NCBI GenBank assembly: GCA_024349245.1
Contig: JALDNG010000441.1
Coordinates: 124,001 to 188,000 of the forward strand
Length of the DNA: 64,000 bases
Direction of reading: 5' to 3'
Source: Neodontobutis hainanensis
Lineage: Eukaryota > Chordata > Actinopteri > Gobiiformes > Odontobutidae
In this document: positions 27,324 to 41,100 of the stretch, in pieces
Layout of the letters: each line of letters starts with the position of its first letter
Position numbering within the stretch: the stretch's first letter is position 1
Program-made: the position numbers and the translations under genes
The notes under the pieces: model-generated
What the model was told of the DNA's origin: nothing
The model's input: only the letters and a program-made list of their open reading frames with translations
Database searches by the model: none

Positions 27324-27554
27324 ATGGAACCCTCTCAATTTACAAAAATAAAGGCATGCAGAATTAGATTAAAAGATAGCTGTTACATTTTATATTGTTT
27401 GAACATCACTGCTTATGAATTTATATCTTCCAACAAAAGTATTGCCGTTTTATTTATTATCAAAAAAATCTTATTAATTAATCATCCAAATATTTCTGCG
27501 CATGACAGATCTATATTTAAAGTTGAGACTTTTTATAATTTACTATTATTTTGA
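27324..27554 (+). CDS. Small ATG-initiated ORF, unknown
   Basis: 76 codons from ATG to TGA, Ile/Lys-rich with a hydrophobic centre. No family recognised. Composition is A-rich on this strand, as in true genes here, but chance cannot be excluded. Confidence 0.3.
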   Translation: MEPSQFTKIKACRIRLKDSCYILYCLNITAYEFISSNKSIAVLFIIKKILLINHPNISAHDRSIFKVETFYNLLLF

Positions 27555-30500
27555 AATCAACAAAAATATTTTATCACCAATTCTCCATTAGAATCAGGTG
27601 CTTTATTATTTTAAACTATTTATTTTTATCCGATAAACTATTTCTGAGCTGCGCACAATTTGATCAACTTGGAACAGGTATCAAGATCATTTCCCCATAT
27701 TTTTAAAAATTTATGAAATGGTGAAGGCAAAATTGATAAAATACCTTTCACAATGATTATGAGTTTTATTTGAAAATATTAAGTTTTTTTCAATAGCGTG
27801 CGAACTTATGATTACTGTACCATTTGTGAGAACTCTTTTGATATTTTAGAATATCGTTTTATACGACTTAAATTTACAGCGATCTGAATCAGTCAAAAAG
27901 ACTTAAGTTTTAAATTTTTCTTGTGACGTTTTTTACAATTTGAGTTTAACAAGGCGATGGCACGCAATGATCCTTTGAAAATAACAGCAGTGTTTATGTT
28001 TGTAAAGCCTAACTTCCTTCTCCGTAAGATGTGTGTTATAAACATATAACGAGTTAAAATAGCGGTTATTATATCAAAAAGAAACAGATTTTTAAATTAT
28101 CAAGTTGGTGTTACATGTTATTTTCACATTGCTTAGCTATCAAAAATTTTTAAGCCCACTTAAGCTAGCGATTGATATAATTTAACGTTTGATTTGTAAA
28201 AAAGTTGAAATCAGTAAAATTTTATTGTTTCGTAGTTTATCGGAAACAAATGGTCGTAAAATTAAATCGTGCATCTTTTACTGTTATTTGCTCGCATATT
28301 CAATTTTACCTTATTAAAGTTACAAAAGTTTAAAAATGTCGTTTTACATAATAAATGCTTTATAACTTAGGTGTATTTTATTATATTCAACTATATCATT
28401 TTTATGTTAAAACACGTCGTCTAGTTTCTTACAAATTAACTATTAGCGCTTTACTATTTTAAACAATTGTAGCAGAATGTGAGAGATATTAGAATATGAG
28501 CTGTCTCCCCTCTTGTATGAATAAATTTAAACTGTTATGAACGATAAAAAATTATTTCATTGACAAGGGTTATGGAAGTGTTTTAATTAGACCAGATTGA
28601 TGGTCTTTGTCAAAATTTAAAATCTTTTAATGCTTATTTGTCAACTCAGTTAAATTTTGATGGATGTATTTTTCAAATATAATTATTCGATATTGCTATA
28701 AGTCACAATAGCGGATTGATTTTGTGTCTGTTTACTGTGGGATATTTACGTATAAATTTTAAACATATTTCATCTGAAAATTAAAATTATAAACCTTGAT
28801 ATATACCACGGTATAGATTATATTGAATAAAATACTCAAAATTTTTAAAAATAAACTTTTTGAAGTTGATACTTCACTGAGATTTTGAATCAGAAGTAAA
28901 TGTTAACGATTACGTCTGATATTAAGTCAAATACAAAAGAAAACTTTGAACATTAAGAATCATTTATTTTGATGAATTGAAACTCTAATTCATTTTTAAA
29001 GAAGACTAAAATATTTTTTAAAATGCTAAATTTTTTCCAGAGATCTTTTTTATACTTACAGCCATGAAATTTAACCGGTCAACCGAATGTAAAACGAAAA
29101 TCGAAACGAGGGCATTATCAGAAAAAAACTCTAAAATATGAGTCAATTTAAAATATCTTGGACACTATTTTTATCGTATGGGAATTCCTTTGTTAAAAAT
29201 GAAAATAATTCTTAAATTTAAAACTGACATAATGACAGTTTCTTTGAAAGCTAATTATAAAGCAGGCTAAGTTATATCAAACAATTTTGTGTATGTTATC
29301 GATGCAATATTTATGTAGTCACGAACAAGTTTCACCTACTTTATTTATAAGCACTAAAACCTTTCTTAAATTTATTAAATTATAGCAATAAGCGAATTAA
29401 GGAATTTATTTAATCATTGCAAGCTATCATAGAGCAAAAGTATAATTAAAAGGCATGCGCAAATATCCCAAGCCGCAATTTTATTCAAAAGAACCAAAAT
29501 AAGATCGTGAAACAGCCTTGATAAACGAAAATGTCAAACATAATTCACAAATGTATAAATACTTGCAGTTTAAGTTACTATCAAATTTGCATATCGTTTA
29601 AAATCAATCCAATATTTTTGTTTTAAAGTATTTGTGGTCAAACGGTATAAATTGGCAATCTCTCAATGGTTTGATTAAAGGATACAAAAAACAACAAGCC
29701 GAAGCGTTTAACAAAACTTTGTCAAGTAGTTAAAAAATTTATAAAAACTATTTTCTTAAGATTTTGGGAAATAAAAAGCATTTGACAATTTCTAAGTACT
29801 TAAAAATCGATATTCAGCACTCAATGGTAGGTTATTATTTTTTCTTATTTACATATTAAATAAAATAAGCTTTGCGAAACTTTCAAGTTTATCGTAAATC
29901 GCACTTTTAACTCACTTCAACATTATGTTAAGAAAAGAACTGAAACAGGTTGAACTTAATACACCACTTGATACAGGTCATAAATAAGTTGATAAGTTTT
30001 TATACGATGATAGACACATGCGAATTATTTAAGTGTTAAAATTTTTTAATTTCACTCATTCTCGAAACCTTATGAACTTATGAGTCCAATTATAAATTGT
30101 TCAAATAAACAAAGATTTAAAATTGTATTAATACGATCAATTTTCACACATGTACAATAAGAGTACCTGGTTTAGAATTATTTTCAAATTCTTGGCTTCT
30201 ACATAAAATTTTACTTTTGAGCCATGATAAAATCACCCGTCGCTTTTATTCGGCAAATCCAAGTATTATTATAATCAGTAAACCCGACGATTATTTTTCA
30301 TGCTACATTTAACATCCTCAAATCATAAATTAGTGGATCAAAACAATTTTTAACATCTTTCTATTTTCGCTCTTTTGTACGCTTCCAAAACCTGTTTGAC
30401 TATGATCACATTCAAAGTGACGCTTAAATCAAAAGCATAATTAAGGCCAAAACTCAACGTGGGAGTGAATACTAACATTACATTGTGATTAAAAACGACT

Positions 30501-30682
30501 TTAGGCAATATATTAGAATTTATTTTTTGGCATCTGTGGAAAGAATCACCTATATCATGTTTTTCTGTCGATTAATTTTGATTTATCTTTTTTCTCATAA
30601 AACTACGCAAAATTGTTTTTTAATTAGATTTGCTCAAGCGTAAAAAATTCAATGATTGTGATTCTCTCGAGTCACTAAATTT

Positions 30683-30889
30683 ATGAAAAAATTTTATTCA
30701 TCGTATAATGAAAAATTAGATTTATATATTTTTAAGAATAAAAGGTTCATATTTATATCACTTCATCTTTCAGAAAATTATGGTTTTTGGCCCCTAAAAA
30801 GCGTCGTTAAAAAACACTTTCACTTTTTACAATCGTTTATATTTTGTAACACTTATCAAGACGATTTATGTAATTTAGTAACAACATAG
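30683..30889 (+). CDS. Small ATG-initiated ORF, unknown
   Basis: 68 codons from ATG to TAG, Phe/Lys-rich (MKKFYSSYNEKLDLYIF). No family recognised; could be a first exon or a chance frame. Confidence 0.3.
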   Translation: MKKFYSSYNEKLDLYIFKNKRFIFISLHLSENYGFWPLKSVVKKHFHFLQSFIFCNTYQDDLCNLVTT

Positions 30890-32274
30890 ATAAATGTGGA
30901 TATTAATCTCATGATAAAATAATATAAAACCGTGTGATTATCATGTTTCAAGAAATAATCTAGATAGTGACATTTTTAGTTAACTATTCATAATCCTTTA
31001 TTACACGTGTAGATAATGAAGAATTACGGTTAATTGATATGAGAAATGTCAGAAATAAATTAAACTAAAAATTAAATAATAGTTTAACATTATTATTTTC
31101 CAAAATAACATTGCATGTTTATATCCGCTATCAAGAGTATATTTTTGAATCTGTTAAGGCGTGGAGAGGTGACTCTAAAAATTTTCATTTTATTTAGAAT
31201 TCAAACATCAATATTGAGAATCAAAAATTTGTTTGATAAGTCTTCTTTCAAAGTGCATATCAAAGAGTCCTTTTAAGTCGAATGCGTGCGCCGCTTCCTG
31301 TTTACAATATAAGATTAACCTTAACCTCCATTAAAAGTTACTTCTTTTACAGCAAAATTTCTTAAAACGGAGTAATTTGATATAAAAATTTACTTTTTAT
31401 TTGATGTTTTAACTAATTTTTAATGTTAAATCACTTCAACTATTATTATTACATCAAGTGACATCAAACCTTAAAGTGATAATCCGCGTGTTCAATATAA
31501 TAGTTTATGTTTTTGATAATTGTTTACAAAGCCGAAAATATCTTAAATCATCTTATGAAAATCAAATAAAAACTTAATAACTGCTCTCGAGTGTGTTAAC
31601 ATGAAATAACTAAATCAGCACCTCAGCAGTTTTATCTCCGAAAAGGCTGAGAAAAAACAATGAGATTGTTTTATTTAGACTCCAATTTGCGCTTGCGTCG
31701 AGTTTATAGACAAATGATAAAAAAGTACAAACCTATTTTGAGCTATAAAATTCCTAATTATTGTTTTAAAAATGAATGAATGAAACAATTATAGAGTTTG
31801 ACAAATTTAGATGAAATGTGATTCGGTAATTTGTATCAGACGGATATAACGATTATCCTATTTTCTCAATATTACTCTTCATAAAAAAAGCTTATTTCTC
31901 TCAACTTTGGTTTGGGATAAATTCCCAAACAAACGAAATTTTATTGAATTCCACAGTTTATTCAATGAAAAGAAAAAAAAACGCACGATCTTACTTTTAA
32001 AAACACTGAGATAAAATTTCAAATAAACACGAGAAATATAATTAAAAGCCAAAAATACGAAAATTAATTATAATTGGAAATTATTTTTAATACATTCTTA
32101 ACAAATAAAATCATAATGAATAAAAGAACAATGGAAAAACAAATCGGCGTGAAGCCGCAAGGATTAATTCGTTTTTTTCGTGACTTTTAACGAACTCAAG
32201 ATTCGTTTAGGCATGTCTTTCTATCAATAATTGAAATTATTAATAGCTAAAATAAAGTGGTTGATATTTATAAA

Positions 32275-35132
32275 ATGTCTGAAGGAATAACTTTATCAGT
32301 TGACACAAAATTGGAGCGTCATTCTTCACAGTCATCTCAACGAAGTTTTCCTCCTGAAGAGCATGGAATCGCGTCTAGTCCCGATGGACGATTTATTAAA
32401 TTTGACAAGGTTATAGGTGATGGATCTTTTAAGACCGTGTTTCAAGGCTTCGATACTGAACGACTCATTAGTGTTGCTTGGTGCGAGCTTAAAGACAGAA
32501 ATATAAGCGGTGAGGATCGAAAAGATTCATTGAAGAGGCTAATATGCTTAAAAAACTTGATCATCCTAACATTGTTAAATATTATGATTATTTCGAAACG
32601 AGGAACGATTTACATGAAGTAAAATACATTTTGATCACCGAATTATTGGTTTCTGGAACTCTGAAAAGTTATTTGAAACGTCTTCGGAATGTTAAAGAAA
32701 AAGTTTTGAAAAATTGGTGCAGACAAATTTTAAAGGGCCTTTTATTTCTGCATACACGGCTTCCTCCAATTATTCACAGGGATTTGAAATGTGACAACAT
32801 TTTTATCAATGGTGCTGATGGATCTCTTAAACTAGGAGATCTTGGCTTAGCTACCAACAAAAGGTTCGAGTTTGCTCGTAGCGTCATTGGCACACCTGAG
32901 TTTATGGCTCCTGAAATGTATGAAGAATGCTACGATGAAGCAGTTGATGTTTATGCATTCGGAATGTGTTTGTTGGAAATGATCACTGGAGAATATCCTT
33001 ACATGGAGTGTTCAAATGCAGCTCAAATATATAGAAAAGTAACCCAAGGATTTAAACCAGATGCGCTTGATAAAGTTTTAAACGATGAAATGAAAAAAAT
33101 AATCGAATGTTGTATTCATCATGAAAAAGATAAGCGCTTCAAAATAAAGGAGCTATTGGCTTTTGATTTTTTTAAAGAAGAAGAAAAGGAATCTATCCCT
33201 CCAGATATTATTCGCTCTCCTGACGTTTCTTTTAATTTTCAATTAATTAATGACATCAAAGATGACGTATTGGTGATAAGGTTAATAATGGTCTTCAATC
33301 AAAACACTCCAGATCAAAAAGAAGAATCTACCATAGAATTCAGATATTATCCAAGGACGGATACCTTTCAGTCATCTATTCATGAAATGGCAGAATTCAA
33401 AATTATTCCAGCTGATCTTTCTCAAAATATCTGTGTTTCATTCGAAAAGTTCATGAACCATTTAGGTTTTGCTGAATCCAATAAACCTGAAAAAGAATCC
33501 ATAATTAAAGCAGAACCTCGTCCAATGTCAGAACCAACCAAAAACATTGGACATGATCCTGTAACAAAGCGATCAAAACGCTTGATTAAAGTTTCCACTG
33601 TTTATGGAGAAACATTTAATCAAATTGAAGAAACGAAAGACTCTGAAACCAAATTGAGTAGTGATCTAGGTTCTGCTGTATCTCTTGTATGCAATGAAGA
33701 GGTGAAAATACAAGAGGAAATTGAATCAGAGTTTAATAAAATATCACTATCTCGGGGGATATCCAACATCTCTGAAAAACACCAATTAGATAAGAGCGAT
33801 AAATTTATTTTGTTATATGTTAAGTCTCTTTCAGATAGCAATATGGTAGAATGCGGAATGGAATCATTGAATAAATCAAAAATAACATTTAAATTTAGTG
33901 TCGAAAATGATTTGCCAACCGAAATAGCTATGAAACTTGTCAATGCTAGTCTCTTGGACAGAAAATTTATTCAGAAATTTGTTAAAAGTTTACAAACATT
34001 AATATCATATATCAAGGATTCAGATAATTCAGAAAAGAAAAATGAAATACAACGAAATGGTTGCTGTTTTAAATTTTATCCTGATACAGATGAAAACGAA
34101 ACATTTATATACTCAACTAATCGTGAGTCAAGTAATAAGGATAACTTTATTTCTTTATCTGATAAATCCGGGAAAACACAAAAAATTGATTTGTCATCTT
34201 TCAAGTTGGATTTAAATTTTAACGATGGTGATATTTTTGCAGGAATTGACACGGCTTCTGATGAATTAAGCGATTCAAAAACAGAATGTGAAAATCATGT
34301 ATCTGATGGAGAGATTGAATTCGAATTATCGTCGAATATCATTGATCCAAAATTTTATATTTCAAAGAATATCATTGACAAACCAATAGAAATTTCTGAA
34401 GGAAAATTATTATCAACAAAAACGTATAAAATCATTGAATCCATGAAGAATTTGCTGAATGAACTCAAACAGGAAGATTACGTTGATCTGTCTCAAACTG
34501 ATTTCGATGAAATCACGAGTGTTTTTCATAGATTGTTAGAATTTCAAAGTGAAATTAAACTGTTTAATCGTGTTATGAAGATCTATGAAAGAAAAGAGAT
34601 TGATGAATCATTTAAAACTGCTTTTGAAGATACATTAACAAAACAAATTAAAGAATTCGATGAACTGAGGATATCTCAGATGCTTGAGATTGAACAGCTT
34701 GCTTCATCCTTTATTGAAAAGAAAAATCAGATGTGTGAAATGGCGATTAATAAAAGTGAAAAATCGCATACCATAACACGTCTAAACAGTGATCCAACAT
34801 ATGAATGTGAGCTAAGCACAAATAACCGATCATCTATCTATTATATGGCACAAAATGATGTAACAGATGAAGAGATAACAAGAAAATCCATGGAGGAATT
34901 GAAAAAACTTTCAACCAAAGTTCCATTATCATCTGAATGTATCATTGAACATAAGCCTACGTTGGATCAATTGAAGCAAGCTCAAATAAAAGCATCGACT
35001 TGTTCTAATGTTTCATTGAATCAAACAAAACCACCAAGTCTTCTTCCGAATGGCGTTTTTCAGTTTGTGCAACCAAGTACAAGTGATAACATCAATGAAA
35101 TTTCAAACACCACACCGAAAAGTGATCCATGA
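32275..35132 (+). CDS. WNK: WNK serine/threonine kinase (one-base frame break)
   Basis: With-no-lysine kinase, the Cl- and osmosensing kinase that activates SPAK/OSR1 to control cation-chloride cotransport. Residues about 43-310 form the kinase domain. The loop GDGSFKTV carries the WNK-specific catalytic Lys (residue 53) in strand 2. The usual strand-3 Lys is replaced by Cys in VAWCEL (residue 70). HRDLKCDN lies near residue 167 and DLGLA (instead of DFG) near 188, followed by GTPEFMAPE. Downstream, VLVIRLIMVFNQ and a second similar module (KITFKFSVENDLP) match the PF1/PF2 (OSR1-C-like) domains. A helical, coiled-coil-like segment lies near the C-terminus. The gene has no intron in about 2.86 kb. 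Frame 1 ends and frame 3 begins at an A4 run (32520-32523) inside the helix-C region (RFIEEANML). Adding one base there restores 952 residues. The ATG at 32275 is the first in frame. Confidence 0.92.
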
Positions 35133-38100
35133 ATGGTGGTTGGTTTTGAGAATATAATTTTATTAGTTTAGAATTAATTTTTTGTAGGATGTCCAGTTTA
35201 ATTTATCATTCCATTTGGAGACCTGTGAATTATGCTTAGCTAATTTTAAATAATCACCATAAATGAATCAGTTATGAAACAATCAGTTTATTATTTATAA
35301 GTGGTAATTGCTACATTTTTTCGATTTTTTAACAATACTATATTCAATTTTGGGCTCATTACTAACAATTACCTTTCATCGCAACAGATCCTCCTTAATT
35401 TTTAACTATACCTCACGGGTATACTCAATTTTGGAAAGTGGTTGACAACAAAATTTAACAAAAAGTCGGTTATGTGCATTTTATTGTATTATCCCTCCAT
35501 ATAGCTTTGAGTAAACGTTTGAAAAAATTGCTATACATGCATAGTTACATTATTATGCAATCTTGAATCAGAACTGCATAGTTGCCGTTTAAAACTATAA
35601 AATAAATTGTTCATAGATGTTTAAACCATTCTAATATTATGAAGCTTCTCGATGTTAATTCAGAAAATTTTCATGAATTCAGGTAGTTTACAAAAATAAC
35701 GCTCATTATTTCTGTCTTAGTTATATCCTATAAATAGTACCGCCTATATCTTTGTTGTCTCTACGCCTATTTAATCAACAGTCACATCAATCAAAATGAA
35801 CTACTTTACATATTCTAAAGATTTAATGCCAAGTCCACTGAAATGATATAAGTTTGTAAATGCCATTCCCGATCTCCTCTTATTTTCAAGCATACTTGGA
35901 TGAACACGGCCGATTAACGTCAGCAGTTAAGTTATTCCACATACTTTTATGGAATCTTTTTATTTAAAATCTTCGAGTTTTACCACAAACATCAAACCAG
36001 TTAAAAATATATAAAATCATACCTTCAATGGTTATAATGTGCTCGCTGTACCGTATACTTTTATCACGTTCAACACATAAAAACGTCAAAATTGTCTCAT
36101 CATACGCATAAACTTTGTCAATCTCCAAAAATAAGTCTTATCTTTTTAAATCAGTTGATTTATTATTTTTATGCATAAATCACAAACGTGCATCTTTTTA
36201 ATATAAATTACATTAATTTAGCCTACCCGCCTTTATCTGGCACTGAAACTCGAAAAGATATGTCAAAAGTTAGCCTCAAAACCGTAGATATTACTTACAT
36301 TTAACGCTTTTAAAATAGTTAAAATATCGTTTCCATGAATTTTATTTTGCTGTAAAAACCATTAAACGCACTCGCGCAGTTGATGGTTACATTATATCTA
36401 TCTTTCAATCATTAGTCGTGTAATTTATCCGTTTCATTCTTACGCACGTACAATTTTTTTAACACTAGTAGACAGTTTGTGACAGAAAAAATCACAAAGA
36501 ATTCAATCTCTCAACAGTCTGTAATCTATCTCAGAAAATATAAAAATTGATAACGACGTTGGTGAATAACAGATTTATGAGAACTATTCTATAAAAATTC
36601 TAATTAGCGCAGTCGCGTAGTCCAATATTGCTGTTTTATTATCGAAAAAATAACCGTTCATTCTAATAACCCACGCGAATTGACATTACAAATCAACTAA
36701 TAATTGAACAAAAATTTTGAGTCATAATAAAAGTCACCTTTTGCGGTTAGTCAGAATTAAGTCGAGCTTTTCATAAATTTTAGTTTTTTTATATTAAATG
36801 TAAAACTTTCAAATGATTTGTAAATTTATAATTGCCAAGTACCTCAAGGGTCCGTGTTCGATAACTATTGTAGTCTGCTATCTTTTAACCATTCAACATA
36901 ATTGAACTTCCTATAGGGTCTCTTATGTTATATATTGACACCATAAATAATAAAATTCTTAAAGTTATATCTTAAGACAAAAAATATTGAATATTTGGAG
37001 TAGATATTACTGACATTAAAATATACTTCACTTAATCTTCTCTTGCTAAGCTCAACTGGCATTCTCTTCATTCATCCTTTTTATTGAAACGCATTTAAAT
37101 AACAAAATGGTATGTTTTTTCTGAATCGTTATGTTGTTCATTTATTCTCTTTGACTTAATTTTATTTAAATATCCGTTTCCTATTAAATACTGTCTCACA
37201 ACATGATATAGAAGTCATTTATATCTTTTCTTATTTTCAGAAAAAAATAAAATGACGATTTTTAAGCTTTTCCCCAGGACATTATGTTATTGTAACTCTT
37301 CACTTTCAAAAAATATAAGTAAAATTACATTAAAACAATATCCCAGAGTAAGCGCATGCCTATTTTAATAATAGCAGATGGGCGCGAATTTTCTTCTAAG
37401 TATCGAGCGACATACAATTTTAAAACAATATTTTAATAACCGAGCTTTTCTCATTAAAAATATATATGTTCAGTAAATAAATGATTTGGCTGTCTGTCTT
37501 ATCAGAAAAGATGTTCCATGTGGACATGTGATTACTGATTCAAAATATTTGGTTTCAAATTTGCGCTTTAATATATGTAAACAACTAGATTAGTCTACGT
37601 CACATGCTAATTGTTCATGCGATTACTCATACATAACGTGCAAATTTCTAAAATGTTATTTCATAAAAGAAATGGAAAAAGCAAGTTGATTCAACAACTA
37701 TTATGAACTTAAAAATTTTTAATTTCTTAAAAGATATTTGGAATCAATCTCTGAACGGCTACAATTTTTATTCTTGTTTGTTCTTCGAAAATTAGATCAT
37801 TTATATTGTACCACGCGCCCACGAATGCATTTACCACCAATTTAAACTCCTTCACATTTATAAATGAAAGAGTATTGAGATGACAGGATTTCCCCGTTAA
37901 ATCTGGGTTTATTCAAAAGCAAGCTTTAAAATTCATACCTATTGACCACAAATTAAATATTTAAAAATGGATTCAAAGTCAATATTAAAGCTTGTGAAAC
38001 TCTTTTACCAGTTAACATAAATAACTCTCTGGGGTAAAAATACATCAAATTTTAAAATTTTGATCAAGTTAGTTTTCCAAAATCCATGTTTATATATTAA

Positions 38101-41100
38101 TGTTATTCGTCGCCCTTCGCCACTCGTCGATATAATTATAGCAGAACGAGTACTTATCTCTTTACGACCATGTCTTGTGTCTAGGACAACGTCGTCAAGT
38201 TATTTGGTAGATAAACTGGAGTCTTACGCCAGGAATGTATGGCCGCTATAAAGTTAAAAGGTAGGAAAAAAGATCTCACTTGTTAAAAGAAAGAAAGAAA
38301 TATATATCTCCATAATATCATTTGTTAATTTGAACATCTAGAGCTGTGGAAGGTTAGGGTAGAAGATATGACGAGATAAAATAAAATCTATACCTTCTTA
38401 GATAAATGCCCTCTATGTAGAGGTTGAACGCAACTCATTCATATCTTTCCTTCTCATATTCTTTTTTATGGAAAAATTTTAAGCTTGAACCTTTAAATTC
38501 CCCTTTCCCAAGTTTTAACTTGTTTAGAAAGTTGAGTATTTGTTACAAGCCTTCAGTTAAAACGTAGACGCACTAATTTTTTAGAATAATCAATTTAACA
38601 CATAAAACTTTATTTTTTTTATTTTTTCGACGATCTACAAATAGCGGCACAGCTTTTAACTTTATTTAATCATATTTGGGTCCCCGAAAACATAATTCAC
38701 TTATTGCGTAATTTTAACCATTCAAAAATTTAAATTAAGCGCACTAGCAAAGCTATAAACTGTGTGAATTTATGAATCAATTTATTAAAGATTTCTGCTT
38801 CATGTTTTGGCGTTTTTCCGTGTGACTTGTATGGTATTTAGTTCCCTTTGTCAAAGGTCAGTTTAAGGATTTTAATTGATTCTAAAACTGTATTCGATTT
38901 CCAAAAAGTAAAAAGGGTTACCAACTCGTTTAAGGTTGTTGTTAAAGTTCGGGAAATTTTCTTTCAAATTTAAAACGCATTAAGCGTAGTTATACCCCCC
39001 TGATTCTTTGAATATAGGACATTATTAGCGTTTGTAATGATACGCCAAGTTTGCGTTTAGATCAAGATTATCACAATTCTCAGGTGACCAAAAGTTAGTG
39101 AAAGCAGGATGATTATTTTTCAAACAGCTCTCATAAAAAAAGCTGGGACGAAGCTTTGATGTTCTCAAAACCCCCATCTTCAAGTATGCTTGGCCATCCA
39201 AATTGTGTTATTCTTACGATTGGAAATGGGCAGACTGGAGTGACAAAATTTCTTAAATGTGTGTTGTTTTTGGATCGGTAAATCATGAAAGCTTTGATTA
39301 AAACCATGTAAACTTTTCTCGAAGTAATTATGCGGTTCTTCCCTGTTAAAGTTTTGAAAATGAAAATTTCCCCAGCTTCTGCGTACACATCCCGATTCAG
39401 ACATTTTTCGAAAAAAACCGGGTAACACCGGCAGTTAATATCTCCTTCTCGTTGTAGCTTTTATAATTATTTTATGTAATCAGCCAATATAATTTTCAAC
39501 TCAGATATCCTCGTTTGCCGATTTTTTGAGTTTGATATCAAATACTTTTTCTTTAAACCTTTACCAGTTTCTAAGTCTTGTTTGATTTACTTTTCAAAGA
39601 AATATGAACTAGTTTTGGTTTCAACTGCTCTAAAACCACATGTAACACAAAGGGTGCTTTTATGAATGAAAATGAATGGAAAAGTGCCTAACATGTTATC
39701 AATAAGCTTGATGCGCATGTCTCTATTTTCCAACGACCGATATTCAAGTCAAGAAAATTGATTCCCTAACTGGAAACCGAAGCTGTATAAGCCCTAAGCG
39801 TGAACGGAGGTTAAGTAGATATTTGTAACATTCAATAAATGTTTTATAAGTCCGAGGCATTAAATAGTTGCACAATTTAAGATTTGAAAAATAATCATTT
39901 AACATGATAGTTTGAATTCAAATTACAGTAATCTATTTATGTATTTAAATGAGTATTTTCCACAGTATACCAGATTTTGATCATTTTCAGCTACAGATTT
40001 CGTTGAAAACACGGTTATTTATGCACAATGATGATAAAATTGAAAAGTTTCACTGTCCAATTTTAAGCCCTTTCCCAAAATTTCCTATATTTGAGGAATA
40101 TTATCTGTTCATAGAAGATATAATTATTTTTAACTTCATGAAAATGGTTTATCAAATTTCCCACTGGATTTTTTGATGATTTTTATGTCATCTGCATTAC
40201 TGTCATCGAACAAATTGATTCAATAGATTTTTATACATTTTTATTTTTACTTTTAAAAATAGAGTTCATCGATCACCGGAAAAATTCGTCTCTTAATTAT
40301 GGAAAATTTATATTGACTATTATGGTATCATTGATGTGTATGTTTTAATTACCTAATTTCAGCGTTTCTTATTTATTTTCTATTAAAATACACTCGTTAT
40401 TATGCGTGAGAATATCAAGAAACAATGTCATACAAGCAGAGAAGAGAAATACCTTTCATTTACCTCTTATCAGATATTTTTAAATTTTACTACAAAGGTT
40501 AATTTTTCCAAAAAACTTAAATTGAAAATGAGAAAAACCTTGATGAAAGGTATAAATGCCGGAAAATATTAAAGTTGTAAAATTTTTATTAAATGTAAAT
40601 GAAAAGGCCCATTTTTCATATTTCAAAAATAAACGATCAACCCATTAATTGGTAATCTTCACAAGTTAAAAATAGTCGGGCATCCATACTTTGACAGAAT
40701 AAATGTAATAAAAAAATTAAAAAATATTATATTTTCATTCATATTATTATGTAAAACCATTCGAATAATTTGACATTAAACAAACTTTAACTCAAAGCTC
40801 TGTTTTGACATAATTTCGTCTCAATTATTTTATTTTATATATTTGAAAAAGTGATTTATTGCTCAAGAACTTATTGTGTAAATCACTTTACTATCTGTAA
40901 AGTTAAAATATTACGTTAAACTGTTTTCGTGCAGTTAAAACCCTCCTGTCAACATAGCAACGATTTATTATGAGGGTTGTATTCGTGCGAAAGCCTTTAA
41001 AAAGTGTCAAAATTTTAAATAATAAAAAGCGGGAAACCTACACACCGTATGATCTTATGACACAAAGAATGACATATTTAACCCAAGGGAAGGTTACATA

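Larger units (their letters stand above)
24698..32274. other. AT-rich interval with scattered small ORFs
   Basis: Apart from the small ORFs listed separately, I see no gene. GC-richer islands at 26225-26400 and 26520-26690 have open frames on both strands, best on the minus strand. They may be unrecognised exons. Confidence 0.4.

Noticed and set aside
32510..32535. 26-nt intron in WNK
   Set aside because: Removes conserved residues that are present in the genomic sequence at the right spacing; a one-base homopolymer error is simpler.
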